A DNA stretch of 64,000 nucleotides. Origin: Pseudomonadales bacterium. Its GTDB lineage: Bacteria > Pseudomonadota > Gammaproteobacteria > Pseudomonadales > Azotimanducaceae. Location of the stretch: NCBI GenBank assembly GCA_028280225.1, contig JANQMF010000192.1, positions 1 to 64,000 on the forward strand, written 5' to 3'. A program made the position numbers and the translations under genes. The notes below the pieces were generated by a model that was not told where the DNA came from, did no database searches, and saw only the letters and a list, made by a program, of their open reading frames with translations. Below, piece by piece: positions 17,570 through 25,690 of the stretch. Numbering within the stretch: position 1 is the first letter of the stretch; the number at the start of each line of letters is the position of its first letter.

Positions 17570-17604
17570 AAGGTAAGAGGAAAAAAGAGGCGAAAGGTAA
17601 GAGG
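17570..17604. repeat. Repeated purine-rich ribosome-binding-like element before dsbA
   Basis: AAGGTAAGAGG occurs at 17570-17580 and again at 17594-17604. The second copy is a good ribosome-binding site, ending six bases before the dsbA ATG. The first copy is upstream and not linked to an obvious start. The rest of the 269-base gap back to cytochrome c4 shows no gene. Confidence 0.45.
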
Positions 17605-17610
17605 TAAACA

Positions 17611-18297
17611 ATGATTCGACACGCTGGCGCTATTGTCATTTTTTTTGCGCAATTCTTCGGTAGTTCTGTTGTGGCACAAGAACAAAACCTGGTTGCTGCC
17701 TTTGTTGAGGGTGAGCACTATAAGCAACTCCCTATCCCGGTCGACACTGCTAATCCCGGCCGGATTGAGGTGGCGGAAGTGTTTTCTTACATGTGTGTAC
17801 ATTGCTTCAATTTTGATCCCTACATAGAAGCATGGCACGGCAATCAGACGGACGATGTGGCCTTTGTGCGTGTTCCCGCATCGTTTAGTGCAGATTGGGA
17901 GCTGCTTGCCCAAGCCTACTACTCTGCGGAAACCCTGGGAGTGACCGATCAGGTCCACGTGCCCATTTTTGAAGGGCTCCATCAAAAGGGTACGGATTTG
18001 CGCAAGACGGATGAACTCAGCACCTTGTTTCAAGAACTGGCGGAAGTCAGTGATGAAGATTTTCGGGCGGCGTACAACTCCTTCTCGGTGCGCAGCCGGG
18101 TACAGCAGGCTAAGGCATTAACCCGGGCTTTTCAGGTTACCGGGGTACCCACCCTGGTGGTCAACGGGAAATATGTAGTCGACGGGCGTATGGCGGGCGG
18201 CAATGTTGCCATGTTGCAGGTTGTAGATTTTCTGGTAGCCCGGGAGCGTGCTGCCCTCGGGGCAGACGGGGCTGGTGCCGCAACAAGAACTGATTAA
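17611..18297 (+). CDS. dsbA: Thiol:disulfide interchange protein DsbA with CVHC active site
   Basis: Periplasmic oxidase that makes disulfide bonds in exported proteins. A signal peptide ends near VVAQEQ. The thioredoxin-fold active site is C62-V-H-C65, where most DsbA proteins have CPHC. The cis-proline loop is GVPTLV with Pro180. At 228 residues it has the expected length. The position after cytochrome c4 matches the Pseudomonas order. The Val at position two of the motif could shift the redox potential; that is inference. Confidence 0.93.
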   Translation: MIRHAGAIVIFFAQFFGSSVVAQEQNLVAAFVEGEHYKQLPIPVDTANPGRIEVAEVFSYMCVHCFNFDPYIEAWHGNQTDDVAFVRVPASFSADWELLAQAYYSAETLGVTDQVHVPIFEGLHQKGTDLRKTDELSTLFQELAEVSDEDFRAAYNSFSVRSRVQQAKALTRAFQVTGVPTLVVNGKYVVDGRMAGGNVAMLQVVDFLVARERAALGADGAGAATRTD

Positions 18298-18309
18298 GGA
18301 ATTCACAAA

Positions 18310-19269
18310 ATGCTAGGCAGTCCTCAGTCTGAAGACGCAGTAGCCTCTAGACTTAGGCTTCCAGGATGGGAGCCAAACATGTTATCCATGTTTATGAGGG
18401 CAAGACGCTCGGAGAGAGCGTCGACCGTTGACGCTGTGACCAATTTTGTTGACCCTGCGGCAGCGTTGTTACAAGGGATGTCGGCAGAGACGGATGTCAT
18501 CGACACCCCCAGCCTGAAATTACTGACATTTAATATTCAGGTGGGTATAAAAACCACCGCCTACCGGCAGTATCTGACCAAGGGCTGGAAACATGTGCTG
18601 CCCCACGAAGCCCGAGTCCGCAATCTGCAAAAAATTGCCAAATTAGTCGCCGAATATGATGTGGTTAGTTTGCAGGAAATTGATGGCGGCAGTTTGCGCA
18701 GCGGCTTTGTGAATCAAGTTGAGTTTTTGGCTCAGGTGGCGGGTTTCCCATATTGGTACGCTCAGCTCAACCGGGATCTTGGGCCCCTGGCCCAGCATGG
18801 GAACGGTCTGTTGTCCCGTATAGCACCGGCTGAACTGGAAGATCATAAGTTGCCCGGGATAATCCCCGGTCGTGGAGCCATGCTTGCGCGCATCCCCTTT
18901 GCCGGTGACGAGCTTGTGGTTGTCATGCTGCACTTATCCCTGGGTGAGCGTTCAAGAAGACGCCAGCTGGCCTATATTGCTGAGTGCCTGGGTGATGAGC
19001 AGCATGTCATATTGATGGGGGATATGAACACGCCGGTATCTGAGTTGATGGAAGGTTCACCCCTGGGCCATCTGAATTTACAGGTTGCCCACATGGGTGC
19101 CTTCACCTACCCGGCCTGGCGTCCCTCTCTGGCCCTGGATCATGTGCTGGTGACCCCAACAATTCAGGTCAAGGACCATCAAGTACTCGACTGTAATCTT
19201 TCCGACCACCTGCCCATAGCGGTAGAGGTTTCCCGGGCACCGGCACCGGCACCTGCGCCGTTGCAGTAG
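18310..19269 (+). CDS. Endonuclease/exonuclease/phosphatase family protein
   Basis: EEP-fold protein found downstream of dsbA in Pseudomonas-like genomes; substrate unknown. Family motifs are LLTFNIQVG, VVSLQEIDGG, LMGDMNTP and the final LSDHLPIAVEV with the catalytic Asp-His. The first 70 residues or so are poorly conserved, and the DNA encoding them holds a 7-bp inverted repeat (18403-18421), so a later start is possible. AAGGA precedes the chosen ATG. The C-terminus ends in an Ala-Pro repeat. Confidence 0.85.
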   Translation: MLGSPQSEDAVASRLRLPGWEPNMLSMFMRARRSERASTVDAVTNFVDPAAALLQGMSAETDVIDTPSLKLLTFNIQVGIKTTAYRQYLTKGWKHVLPHEARVRNLQKIAKLVAEYDVVSLQEIDGGSLRSGFVNQVEFLAQVAGFPYWYAQLNRDLGPLAQHGNGLLSRIAPAELEDHKLPGIIPGRGAMLARIPFAGDELVVVMLHLSLGERSRRRQLAYIAECLGDEQHVILMGDMNTPVSELMEGSPLGHLNLQVAHMGAFTYPAWRPSLALDHVLVTPTIQVKDHQVLDCNLSDHLPIAVEVSRAPAPAPAPLQ

Positions 19270-19280
19270 GTTTTTTCCAT

Positions 19281-19296
19281 ACCGGCACTTGCCGGT
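19281..19296. other. Short hairpin between convergent genes
   Basis: ACCGGC and GCCGGT pair perfectly around a four-base loop in the 71-base gap between the EEP gene and the PQQ dehydrogenase. Neither side carries a proper downstream T-tract, so termination is uncertain. Confidence 0.3.
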
Positions 19297-19340
19297 GTGT
19301 AATTAGTTACTGGGTAAAGTCCCGGTTGAGATGTGGATTG

Positions 19341-21599
19341 CTAGTCGCCACCCACCTCCGCGCCGGTTTGGCTCTCCCGGATCCCCTCAATCCGGGGGAC
19401 CTCGCAAGCGGTGTCTAACAGCTCCGGATATTGGACCCGATAGTCCGACTTGCAAAAGGCAATGACCGCCTTGGCCCGTTCTACCACATAGGCACGAATG
19501 TCCTGGGCATCCGCTGCACTCAGGGCATGGCTGAATCCGGGCATACCCTTCTGGCTGTAAGCACCACCCACCACAATCGCATCCCACGCGTTGTGGGATT
19601 CTTCGCTGGCGTACATGAGATTAGGAATGGGGCCTGAAGTGCCGATTCCGGGGCCGTGACAAACGGCACAGTAGGTATGGAACAGTGCCTGCCCGTGTTC
19701 CTGTTGCTGGTTGGTATAAGCCATCTCAACCGGCTCGGGCACGGCCAGGTAAGTCACCTGGGGTTGTGGCAATTCGGCATTGCCCCCCAGTTTATAGGTC
19801 AGGATACGTCCGTCGCTGAGCACATTGTCCCGATGCCGGGGTGCGCCGCTGGCAATGCCGTAGGCGCCACCCCATCCGGCAACCACAGAAATATATTGTT
19901 GACCATCGATACTGTAGCTCACCGGAGCGGCAATAATGCCGATATGGACCGGGCTTTCCCATAACAGTTCACCGGAGTCCGCGGCATAAGCGGCAAATTG
20001 TCCATCAGCCCGGCCCTGGAAAACCAAATCTCCGGAGGTGGATAACAATCCGCCATTCCAGGCGGTGGCGTGTTGGACACGCCACACTTCTTTTTGTTTA
20101 ACAGGATCCCAGGCGGCGAGGAAACCCTTGATATTTTGCAGGTTTTCGATGTTCTCATCCGCACCGGGGGGCGGGGCGGATTCTTTAAAGTCAACGCCAA
20201 GGTTCCAGTCCTCGGGTGAGTGTTTAAAAGCGTTGTCCTGTGCGTAGTCAAACTGCAAGTCCAATGCCGGAATGTAAACCAGGCCGGTACCGGGATGATA
20301 AGTCATCGGATGCCAATTGTGTCCGCCCAGGGGGCCGGGACGGATCCGTTTCTTTTTGTTGGTGTAGTGGGCTTCGGGATTCTCCACCGGGCGTCCGGTT
20401 TCCGCGTCAACATGGGTGGCCCAGGTGACCGGGACATAGGCTTCAGCGGATATGAATTCACCGTTGGTCCGGTCCAGTACATAAAAGAAGCCGTTTTTGG
20501 GTGCCTGCATAATGACTTTACGCAGCTCACCGCCAATCTCGATATCCGCCAGAATCATATGCTGCACTGCGGTGTAGTCCCAGGTATCTCCGGGGGTGGT
20601 CTGGTAGTGCCATTCTTTTAAGCCGGTATCCGGATTCAGGGCGACCATGGATGAGATAAAGAGGTTGTCACCGCCGCCCGGGCTGCGTATGTAGCGATTC
20701 CATGGGGAACCATTGCCGGTGCCGATGTATAGCAGATTAAGTTCGGGATCAAAGGCCATGGAATCCCAGGCAGTACCGCCACCGCCTACCTCCCACCATT
20801 TGCCACCCCTCCAGGTGGCGGCAGCTTCTTCCATGTCTTTCGTCTCAAAACCGTCGTCAGGGTTGCCCGGAACGGTATAGAAGCGCCATTCTTCTTTGCC
20901 GGATTCTGCATTGTAGGCGGTGACATAGCCGCGCACGCCGTACTCGGCACCGCCGTTGCCGATGATCACTTTGTCTTTAACAATGCGCGGAGCGCCGGTA
21001 ATGGTATAGGGCCGGTTGGGCAGAATGGTGTTGACGTCCCAGACCGGTTGCCCGGTTCCCGCGTCCAGGGCAATCAGACGTCCGTCGATGGTGCCGACAT
21101 AAATTTTGCCTTTCCAGGCGGCAACCCCCCGGTTGACGACATCGCAGCAGGCATATCTTGCCCACTCGCGTTTCACTTCAGGATCGAACGCCCACAACAG
21201 CTCGCCGGATTTTGCATCGTGGGCCCAAACTACGGACCAACTGCCGGTGGTAAACATAACCCCGTCCACCACAATAGGCGTGGCTTCCAATCCCCGTTTG
21301 GTATTGGTGTCCCAATACCAGGCCAGGCCCAGGTCTTTAACGTTTTGCTGGTTAATCTGGTCCAACGGGCTGTGGCGTTGCTCGTCATAGGTGCGACCCG
21401 TAGACAGCCAGTCAGCGGGCTCGGCTTTGATGATACGAGCGCCGTCGATGTCTGCCGTGGCCTGCTGAATTTGCGCGGCGCGATCATCCGCGGCTGAAGT
21501 ATCCGGGGCCGCGGTGGCGGAATCGGTTTGCGTGGATTGGTCTGAACAGGCGCCCAGCGCCACAGCGGCGCAAAGTACAATTAGGTAAACACCCTTCAT
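19341..21599 (-). CDS. PQQ-dependent alcohol dehydrogenase with fused cytochrome c, predicted lipoprotein
   Basis: Type II quinohemoprotein alcohol dehydrogenase: eight-bladed PQQ propeller plus a C-terminal cytochrome c that takes the electrons. The N-terminus has a lipobox (LGAC), suggesting a membrane anchor rather than a free periplasmic enzyme. Vicinal cysteines C151-C152 form the ring over PQQ. Metal and catalytic residues by alignment are Glu219, Asn296 and Asp341 (in GDTWDYT). The residue two after Asp341 is Thr, not the Asp that marks lanthanide enzymes, so calcium is likely. Heme motif CAVCH is at 644-648 with Met686. GAGGGGG precedes the ATG. No PQQ synthesis genes are nearby. Confidence 0.92.
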   Translation of the reverse strand: MKGVYLIVLCAAVALGACSDQSTQTDSATAAPDTSAADDRAAQIQQATADIDGARIIKAEPADWLSTGRTYDEQRHSPLDQINQQNVKDLGLAWYWDTNTKRGLEATPIVVDGVMFTTGSWSVVWAHDAKSGELLWAFDPEVKREWARYACCDVVNRGVAAWKGKIYVGTIDGRLIALDAGTGQPVWDVNTILPNRPYTITGAPRIVKDKVIIGNGGAEYGVRGYVTAYNAESGKEEWRFYTVPGNPDDGFETKDMEEAAATWRGGKWWEVGGGGTAWDSMAFDPELNLLYIGTGNGSPWNRYIRSPGGGDNLFISSMVALNPDTGLKEWHYQTTPGDTWDYTAVQHMILADIEIGGELRKVIMQAPKNGFFYVLDRTNGEFISAEAYVPVTWATHVDAETGRPVENPEAHYTNKKKRIRPGPLGGHNWHPMTYHPGTGLVYIPALDLQFDYAQDNAFKHSPEDWNLGVDFKESAPPPGADENIENLQNIKGFLAAWDPVKQKEVWRVQHATAWNGGLLSTSGDLVFQGRADGQFAAYAADSGELLWESPVHIGIIAAPVSYSIDGQQYISVVAGWGGAYGIASGAPRHRDNVLSDGRILTYKLGGNAELPQPQVTYLAVPEPVEMAYTNQQQEHGQALFHTYCAVCHGPGIGTSGPIPNLMYASEESHNAWDAIVVGGAYSQKGMPGFSHALSAADAQDIRAYVVERAKAVIAFCKSDYRVQYPELLDTACEVPRIEGIRESQTGAEVGGD

Positions 21600-21808
21600 G
21601 AATTCCCCCTCATCGAAAAAGTTTACCCGGCGAGTTTAACCCTGGCCGACATCAAATGGTATGGCCGGGGGGTTGTGTGTCTGACCGCTAAAGGATGGTT
21701 GTCGATCATCTCCTACTTTAAGGCTGGGGCCAGCTTTGTGAAGTAGTTCGCACCATTGGGGTCTGGCAAACGCGAAAATACGGTGTTCGTATTATAGATG
21801 CATCGTAA

Positions 21809-22477
21809 ATGGACTTTCGTTTCTCTCAATTTGAAATTCTTACCGCCGCGGGCACGCTGCTGGTCTGTTTGTATTTCATTTGTGTCTTTACCGAAGTCTC
21901 CGCCATTGAAAACCATCTGGGTTCGGCCGTTTCTCAAGCGGTAGACAGTGATGATCTGTACTGGGCCAGTGTTGAAGTAGACGGTCAAGGGGTCATCCTT
22001 ACGGGCGCGGCACCGGATATTCCCGCAAAAAATGCAGCCTTGCAGCGCGCCGCCGGTGTGTTTGGGGTCACCGGTATAGACAATCAAATTAAGGTGATCG
22101 GCGAAGCCGGTACCTGCCAAACCCAGTTGGATGACTATCTCAGCCGGGAAACCGTGAGTTTTAAATCCGGCAAAGCAGAAGTAGCTGAATCCAGCTATCA
22201 AGTTCTGGCCATGCTGGCCATGATCTTGCGCAGTTGCCATACCGCTATTGAAATAGCCGGGCATACCGATGACAAGGGTGATGCGGAAATTAACAAGGCA
22301 TTAAGCCAAAGACGGGCGGATGTGGTGGCCAAACATATGGTCCGTCACGGTGTCGACGCCGGGCAGCTGCGCGCGCGGGGTTATGGTGAAAGCCAACCGG
22401 TGGCGGACAACGGCACAGCCCAGGGCCGCAAGGCAAACCGGAGAATTGAATTCCGAGTGCTTGGAGGAAGTGCATGA
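21809..22477 (+). CDS. Inner-membrane-anchored OmpA-domain protein
   Basis: 222 residues. One helix at about 10-30 anchors the protein, then a short BON-like stretch (VEVDGQGVILTGAAP, about 55-69) and a C-terminal OmpA-like peptidoglycan-binding domain. The diaminopimelate-binding pair is present as Asp154 and Arg169 (GHTDDKGD ... SQRRAD). Cys103 and Cys143 could form a disulfide. The next gene overlaps by four bases, so the two products probably act together. The ribosome-binding site is weak. Role unknown; a link between inner membrane and cell wall is inferred. Confidence 0.85.
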   Translation: MDFRFSQFEILTAAGTLLVCLYFICVFTEVSAIENHLGSAVSQAVDSDDLYWASVEVDGQGVILTGAAPDIPAKNAALQRAAGVFGVTGIDNQIKVIGEAGTCQTQLDDYLSRETVSFKSGKAEVAESSYQVLAMLAMILRSCHTAIEIAGHTDDKGDAEINKALSQRRADVVAKHMVRHGVDAGQLRARGYGESQPVADNGTAQGRKANRRIEFRVLGGSA

Positions 22478-23217
22478 TTTTTTTGCTGCTGGAGATGTTT
22501 ATTTATCTCCTATTGGCCGGTGTGATAGGTGCCGGTTCGGGATGGTTGTTGCGCAATCTGCAGGCGCAAAAGATGGAGGAGGCCGCTAATCGGGCCGCTC
22601 ACGACGCCAAGGCTAAACTGCCTCAACTGGAGAGCATGGTGCGCGGCAGAGATGAACAGTTGGCAAAATTGAAAACTCAGCTGAACGACACAAAAAAGGA
22701 CATGAAGCAGCAGCAGAACCAGGTGCGGCAGTTGGAGCAGCAACTGCGTGAGCAAACCCGGGAAGCAAAACGTTGGCAGCAGAGTGCCCAGGCCCGTCAG
22801 AGCCATGGCACTTCAGAGCTTGAGCTGCTGGACGGTATGGGGGATGTAGAACAGGACAGCAGGCAAACCACCCAATTGGCTGACGAATCTGCATCTGCAT
22901 TGCAACAGCAGGTGACTCGCTTACGCCTGCAAATGGCGGATATGGTGGAAGAAAAAAATACCCTGCAAAAACGCCTGGAAAGCGCCCAGGCCCAGCAGGA
23001 TTCCAGTGAAGAATCGGTCCTGCAGATCGAACTGGATGCCGCCCGGGCAGAGGTTGTGCAGTTACGCCGCCGACTGGAGGAAGCGGCCCAGGCTCTGCAG
23101 GAGGAGCAAACCAAGGTGGTTGAGCTGCAACGTGAACAGGAATTGCAGAACAAGTCCCTTACTGTGCTGCACCAGCAATTGGAGATGGAACGGGTGCGCC
23201 GCACCGCCAACGGCTAG
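22474..23217 (+). CDS. Membrane-anchored coiled-coil protein of unknown function
   Basis: 247 residues: an N-terminal membrane helix within the first 26, then a long Gln/Glu/Arg-rich coiled coil broken by a non-helical stretch near residues 112-120 (LELLDGMGD). I do not recognise the family. It starts inside the end of the OmpA-domain gene (ATGA overlap), which predicts coupled translation and a shared envelope role. The low-complexity composition limits homology inference. Confidence 0.75.
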   Translation: MIFLLLEMFIYLLLAGVIGAGSGWLLRNLQAQKMEEAANRAAHDAKAKLPQLESMVRGRDEQLAKLKTQLNDTKKDMKQQQNQVRQLEQQLREQTREAKRWQQSAQARQSHGTSELELLDGMGDVEQDSRQTTQLADESASALQQQVTRLRLQMADMVEEKNTLQKRLESAQAQQDSSEESVLQIELDAARAEVVQLRRRLEEAAQALQEEQTKVVELQREQELQNKSLTVLHQQLEMERVRRTANG

Positions 23218-23270
23218 GCCCTTGCCAAGCTTAACGGCTTGACGCACTGTAGCGGCCTAAAGGCCAATGC

Positions 23271-24836
23271 ATGTACCGGTTAACGCGCTTTCAAAGACTG
23301 ATAATCACCTTTATTCTGGTCACTGCTTACCCTGGGCAAGGGTATGCTGGTGGGAGTCTCAGCATGGAGCCGGCAGTGGATGAAGGTATATTCCTCGATA
23401 AATCGATAGAAGACCTGCAACAGGCGTTGGGCAGGGGTAGTGTCACCAGTGTGGCCCTGGTCCAAGGGTTTTTGCAGCGTATGGACACTTACGATACCGG
23501 CAGCCCCACAGCCCTGAATACTATCCAGCATCGTAATCATCACGCTGTAGCCGAAGCGGAGCAACTGGATAACGAACGTCGTACGCAAGGCCCCCGTTCC
23601 TTATTGCACGGTATTCCAATCCTGGTAAAGGACAATTACGAAACCAAGGGTATGCCCACCACCGTGGGGTCCAGGCTTTTTGCGGCGCATGCCCCGGAGC
23701 GGGACGCTTTTGCGGTGGCGCGGCTGAAAAAGGCCGGTGCCATTGTCCTGGGCAAAACCACCATGCATGAATTTGCCTACGGCATCACAACGGTCGGCTC
23801 TCTGTTTGGCGCGGCCCGCAATCCTTATGATGTCAGCCGTAATCCCGGCGGGTCCAGCGGCGGTACGGGGGCGGCCATTGCCGCCAACTTTGCGGTGGTG
23901 GGTATGGGCAGCGATACGTGTGGTTCTATCCGTATTCCGGCGGCACACAACAACCTGGTTGGGCTGCGTGGTACCCAGGGGCTCAGCAGCCGGCACGGCA
24001 TTGTGCCGTTGTCCAATACACAGGATATAGGTGGGCCCTTGGCCCGCTCGGTTAAAGACCTGGCCATCGTGCTGGAAGCCACCGTGGGATATGACCCTCA
24101 GGACCCCCAAACCGCGTGGGGGGAAGGTCAGGCCATTGGTCAGTATCGGACAAAACTTAAAAAGCTGCCGTCAGCCCGGGTGGGTTTGCTGAAAAGCTGG
24201 ACAGTCCGGGAGCCTGCGGACCAGATAGTGGCCGGGGTAATAGACACGGCCCTGTCCGCTCTGGAAAAAAGGGCCAATTGGACGGTACACAGCCTGTCTT
24301 CAGATGCCCTGGACAAGGCCCTGGACCGTCCTAACAATGGCCATACGGTGCTGATCATGGATTTTGCCAACGACATTAATGGCTATCTTTCCAGGAATCC
24401 TGAAATTGGTTATGAAAATCTGGATGCGCTGATCCGTGCGGATCTGGCACACCCGGATGTGCAGCCCTCCCTCCACGCGTCGTCAAATCTGGCCCAGGGC
24501 AAAGCGGCTACCTATACACAGGAAATGGCCCAGCGGGAAGTGGTCAGGGCAGCACTGCTTGAGCTGATGCAGGCCAACCGTGTTGATGCCTTGGCCTATC
24601 CCACCATCCGGCGGGTGGCGGCAAAGTTGGGTGATGAGCAGTCAGGTACCAATTGCCGGATTGCGGCTAATTCAGGCCTGCCGGCAATTACCGTGCCCGC
24701 CGGATTTACCGCAGATGGTCTTCCGGTGGGGCTTGAACTTCTAGCCCCGCCCTGGCACGAACAGCTTTTGCTCAACTTAGCTTACACGGTTGAACAGGCT
24801 TATCCTCAGCGGCGTCTGCCCGGCCTGGTGCGTTAG
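23271..24836 (+). CDS. Exported amidase-signature enzyme
   Basis: Amidase-signature hydrolase of 521 residues with an N-terminal signal sequence, so probably periplasmic. The Ser-cisSer-Lys triad is visible: Lys120 in ILVKDNYET, Ser195 in NPGGSSGGTG and Ser219 in GSDTCGSIRIPA, where Cys replaces the usual Gly before GS. Closest known types are exported peptide amidases and GatA-like proteins of wide substrate range; the substrate cannot be told. The stop TAG overlaps the next gene's GTG by one base. Confidence 0.87.
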   Translation: MYRLTRFQRLIITFILVTAYPGQGYAGGSLSMEPAVDEGIFLDKSIEDLQQALGRGSVTSVALVQGFLQRMDTYDTGSPTALNTIQHRNHHAVAEAEQLDNERRTQGPRSLLHGIPILVKDNYETKGMPTTVGSRLFAAHAPERDAFAVARLKKAGAIVLGKTTMHEFAYGITTVGSLFGAARNPYDVSRNPGGSSGGTGAAIAANFAVVGMGSDTCGSIRIPAAHNNLVGLRGTQGLSSRHGIVPLSNTQDIGGPLARSVKDLAIVLEATVGYDPQDPQTAWGEGQAIGQYRTKLKKLPSARVGLLKSWTVREPADQIVAGVIDTALSALEKRANWTVHSLSSDALDKALDRPNNGHTVLIMDFANDINGYLSRNPEIGYENLDALIRADLAHPDVQPSLHASSNLAQGKAATYTQEMAQREVVRAALLELMQANRVDALAYPTIRRVAAKLGDEQSGTNCRIAANSGLPAITVPAGFTADGLPVGLELLAPPWHEQLLLNLAYTVEQAYPQRRLPGLVR

Positions 24837-25423
24837 TGTATACCTCAGCGGCGTCCGAACGTAATAAGCAGCCTATTCTCAACGTGATGCAGCCCATGCT
24901 CCCCGAGGCGGGTTTGATTTTCGAAGTGGCCAGTGGCGGCGGTCAACATGTGGCATTTTTTGCGCAACATAACCCGGGCTTGCAATGGCAGCCTACTGAA
25001 ATTGACCAGAGGTTACATGCCAGCATCCGCGCCCGCGCTGCGGGCCTGGACAATGTGCATCCGCCATTGGCACTGGACGTGCGCGCCCCCTGGCCGCAGA
25101 TAAAGGCAAATGGGGTTATTGTTGCCAACATGTTTCACATTGCGCCGATTGAAACCGTGCGCGGTTTCTTTCACGGCGCGGCTTCAGTGCTTGTGGCAGG
25201 GGGTTTTGTACAGGTTTATGGTCCCTTTAGACCGTCGGCACACAGCGCGCATATGTCTGAAGGGAATGAGAGGTTTGATCAGAACCTTCAGGCACAAAAT
25301 CCGGCCTGGGGGATTCGCTGCCTGGATGATGTCATGCACCAGGCAGAAGAGGCGGGGCTGGTTCAGCCAAAGGTCACCCCGATGCCGGCAAACAACCTGA
25401 TGTTGCACTGGCGGTTGGCTTAG
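24836..25423 (+). CDS. DUF938 SAM-dependent methyltransferase-like protein
   Basis: 195 residues of the DUF938 family, a class I methyltransferase fold of unknown substrate. The N-terminal SAM loop reads IFEVASGGGQHVAFFA, and NMFHIAPIE and VYGPFR are family-typical. It starts with GTG overlapping the amidase stop, so coupling is likely. It ends before a strong hairpin. Confidence 0.85.
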   Translation: MYTSAASERNKQPILNVMQPMLPEAGLIFEVASGGGQHVAFFAQHNPGLQWQPTEIDQRLHASIRARAAGLDNVHPPLALDVRAPWPQIKANGVIVANMFHIAPIETVRGFFHGAASVLVAGGFVQVYGPFRPSAHSAHMSEGNERFDQNLQAQNPAWGIRCLDDVMHQAEEAGLVQPKVTPMPANNLMLHWRLA

Positions 25424-25430
25424 GCCCGGG

Positions 25431-25463
25431 CCGGGTTTAGCCCTTGGTATGGACTAAACCCGG
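25431..25463. terminator. Hairpin between convergent genes, possible bidirectional terminator
   Basis: CCGGGTTTAG and CTAAACCCGG pair perfectly over ten bases around a 13-base loop. It lies between the DUF938 gene and slyX, which converge. The absence of a T-tract on either side lowers confidence in rho-independent action. Confidence 0.4.
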
Positions 25464-25470
25464 GTATGAG

Positions 25471-25689
25471 TTAATAGTGTGGCGGCGGAGGGTCCTCACC
25501 GGGGTTCTGTTCAGGCTCCCTCCACCGGTCCATCATCAGCGCCACCTTTTTCTCCAAGACTTGCAAGTGTTGTTGGTGAGCAACTAACTCATCGTTTAAG
25601 GTTGCAATGGTTTCGTCCTGGAATTCCAGGCGCGCTTCCAAGTCGGCAATCCGTTTACCCAGGTCTTTTGTGTCTGTGGTGCTGGTCAT
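25471..25689 (-). CDS. slyX: SlyX family protein
   Basis: 72-residue coiled-coil protein of unknown function. RIADLEARLEFQDETIATLN is characteristic, and the C-terminus ends in a Pro-rich tail with His-Tyr. The start at 25689 avoids running back into the dipeptidase gene. It follows the membrane dipeptidase by one base, so the two are probably co-transcribed. Confidence 0.88.
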   Translation of the reverse strand: MTSTTDTKDLGKRIADLEARLEFQDETIATLNDELVAHQQHLQVLEKKVALMMDRWREPEQNPGEDPPPPHY

Positions 25690-25690
25690 A

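Noticed and set aside
18403-18421. GACGCTC/GAGCGTC hairpin near the start of the EEP gene as a terminator
   Set aside because: It lies inside the chosen coding frame and has no T-tract. It may only mean that the true start is later.
19341-21599. Lanthanide-dependent (XoxF/ExaF) classification of the PQQ enzyme
   Set aside because: The residue two after the catalytic Asp341 is Thr, not Asp.
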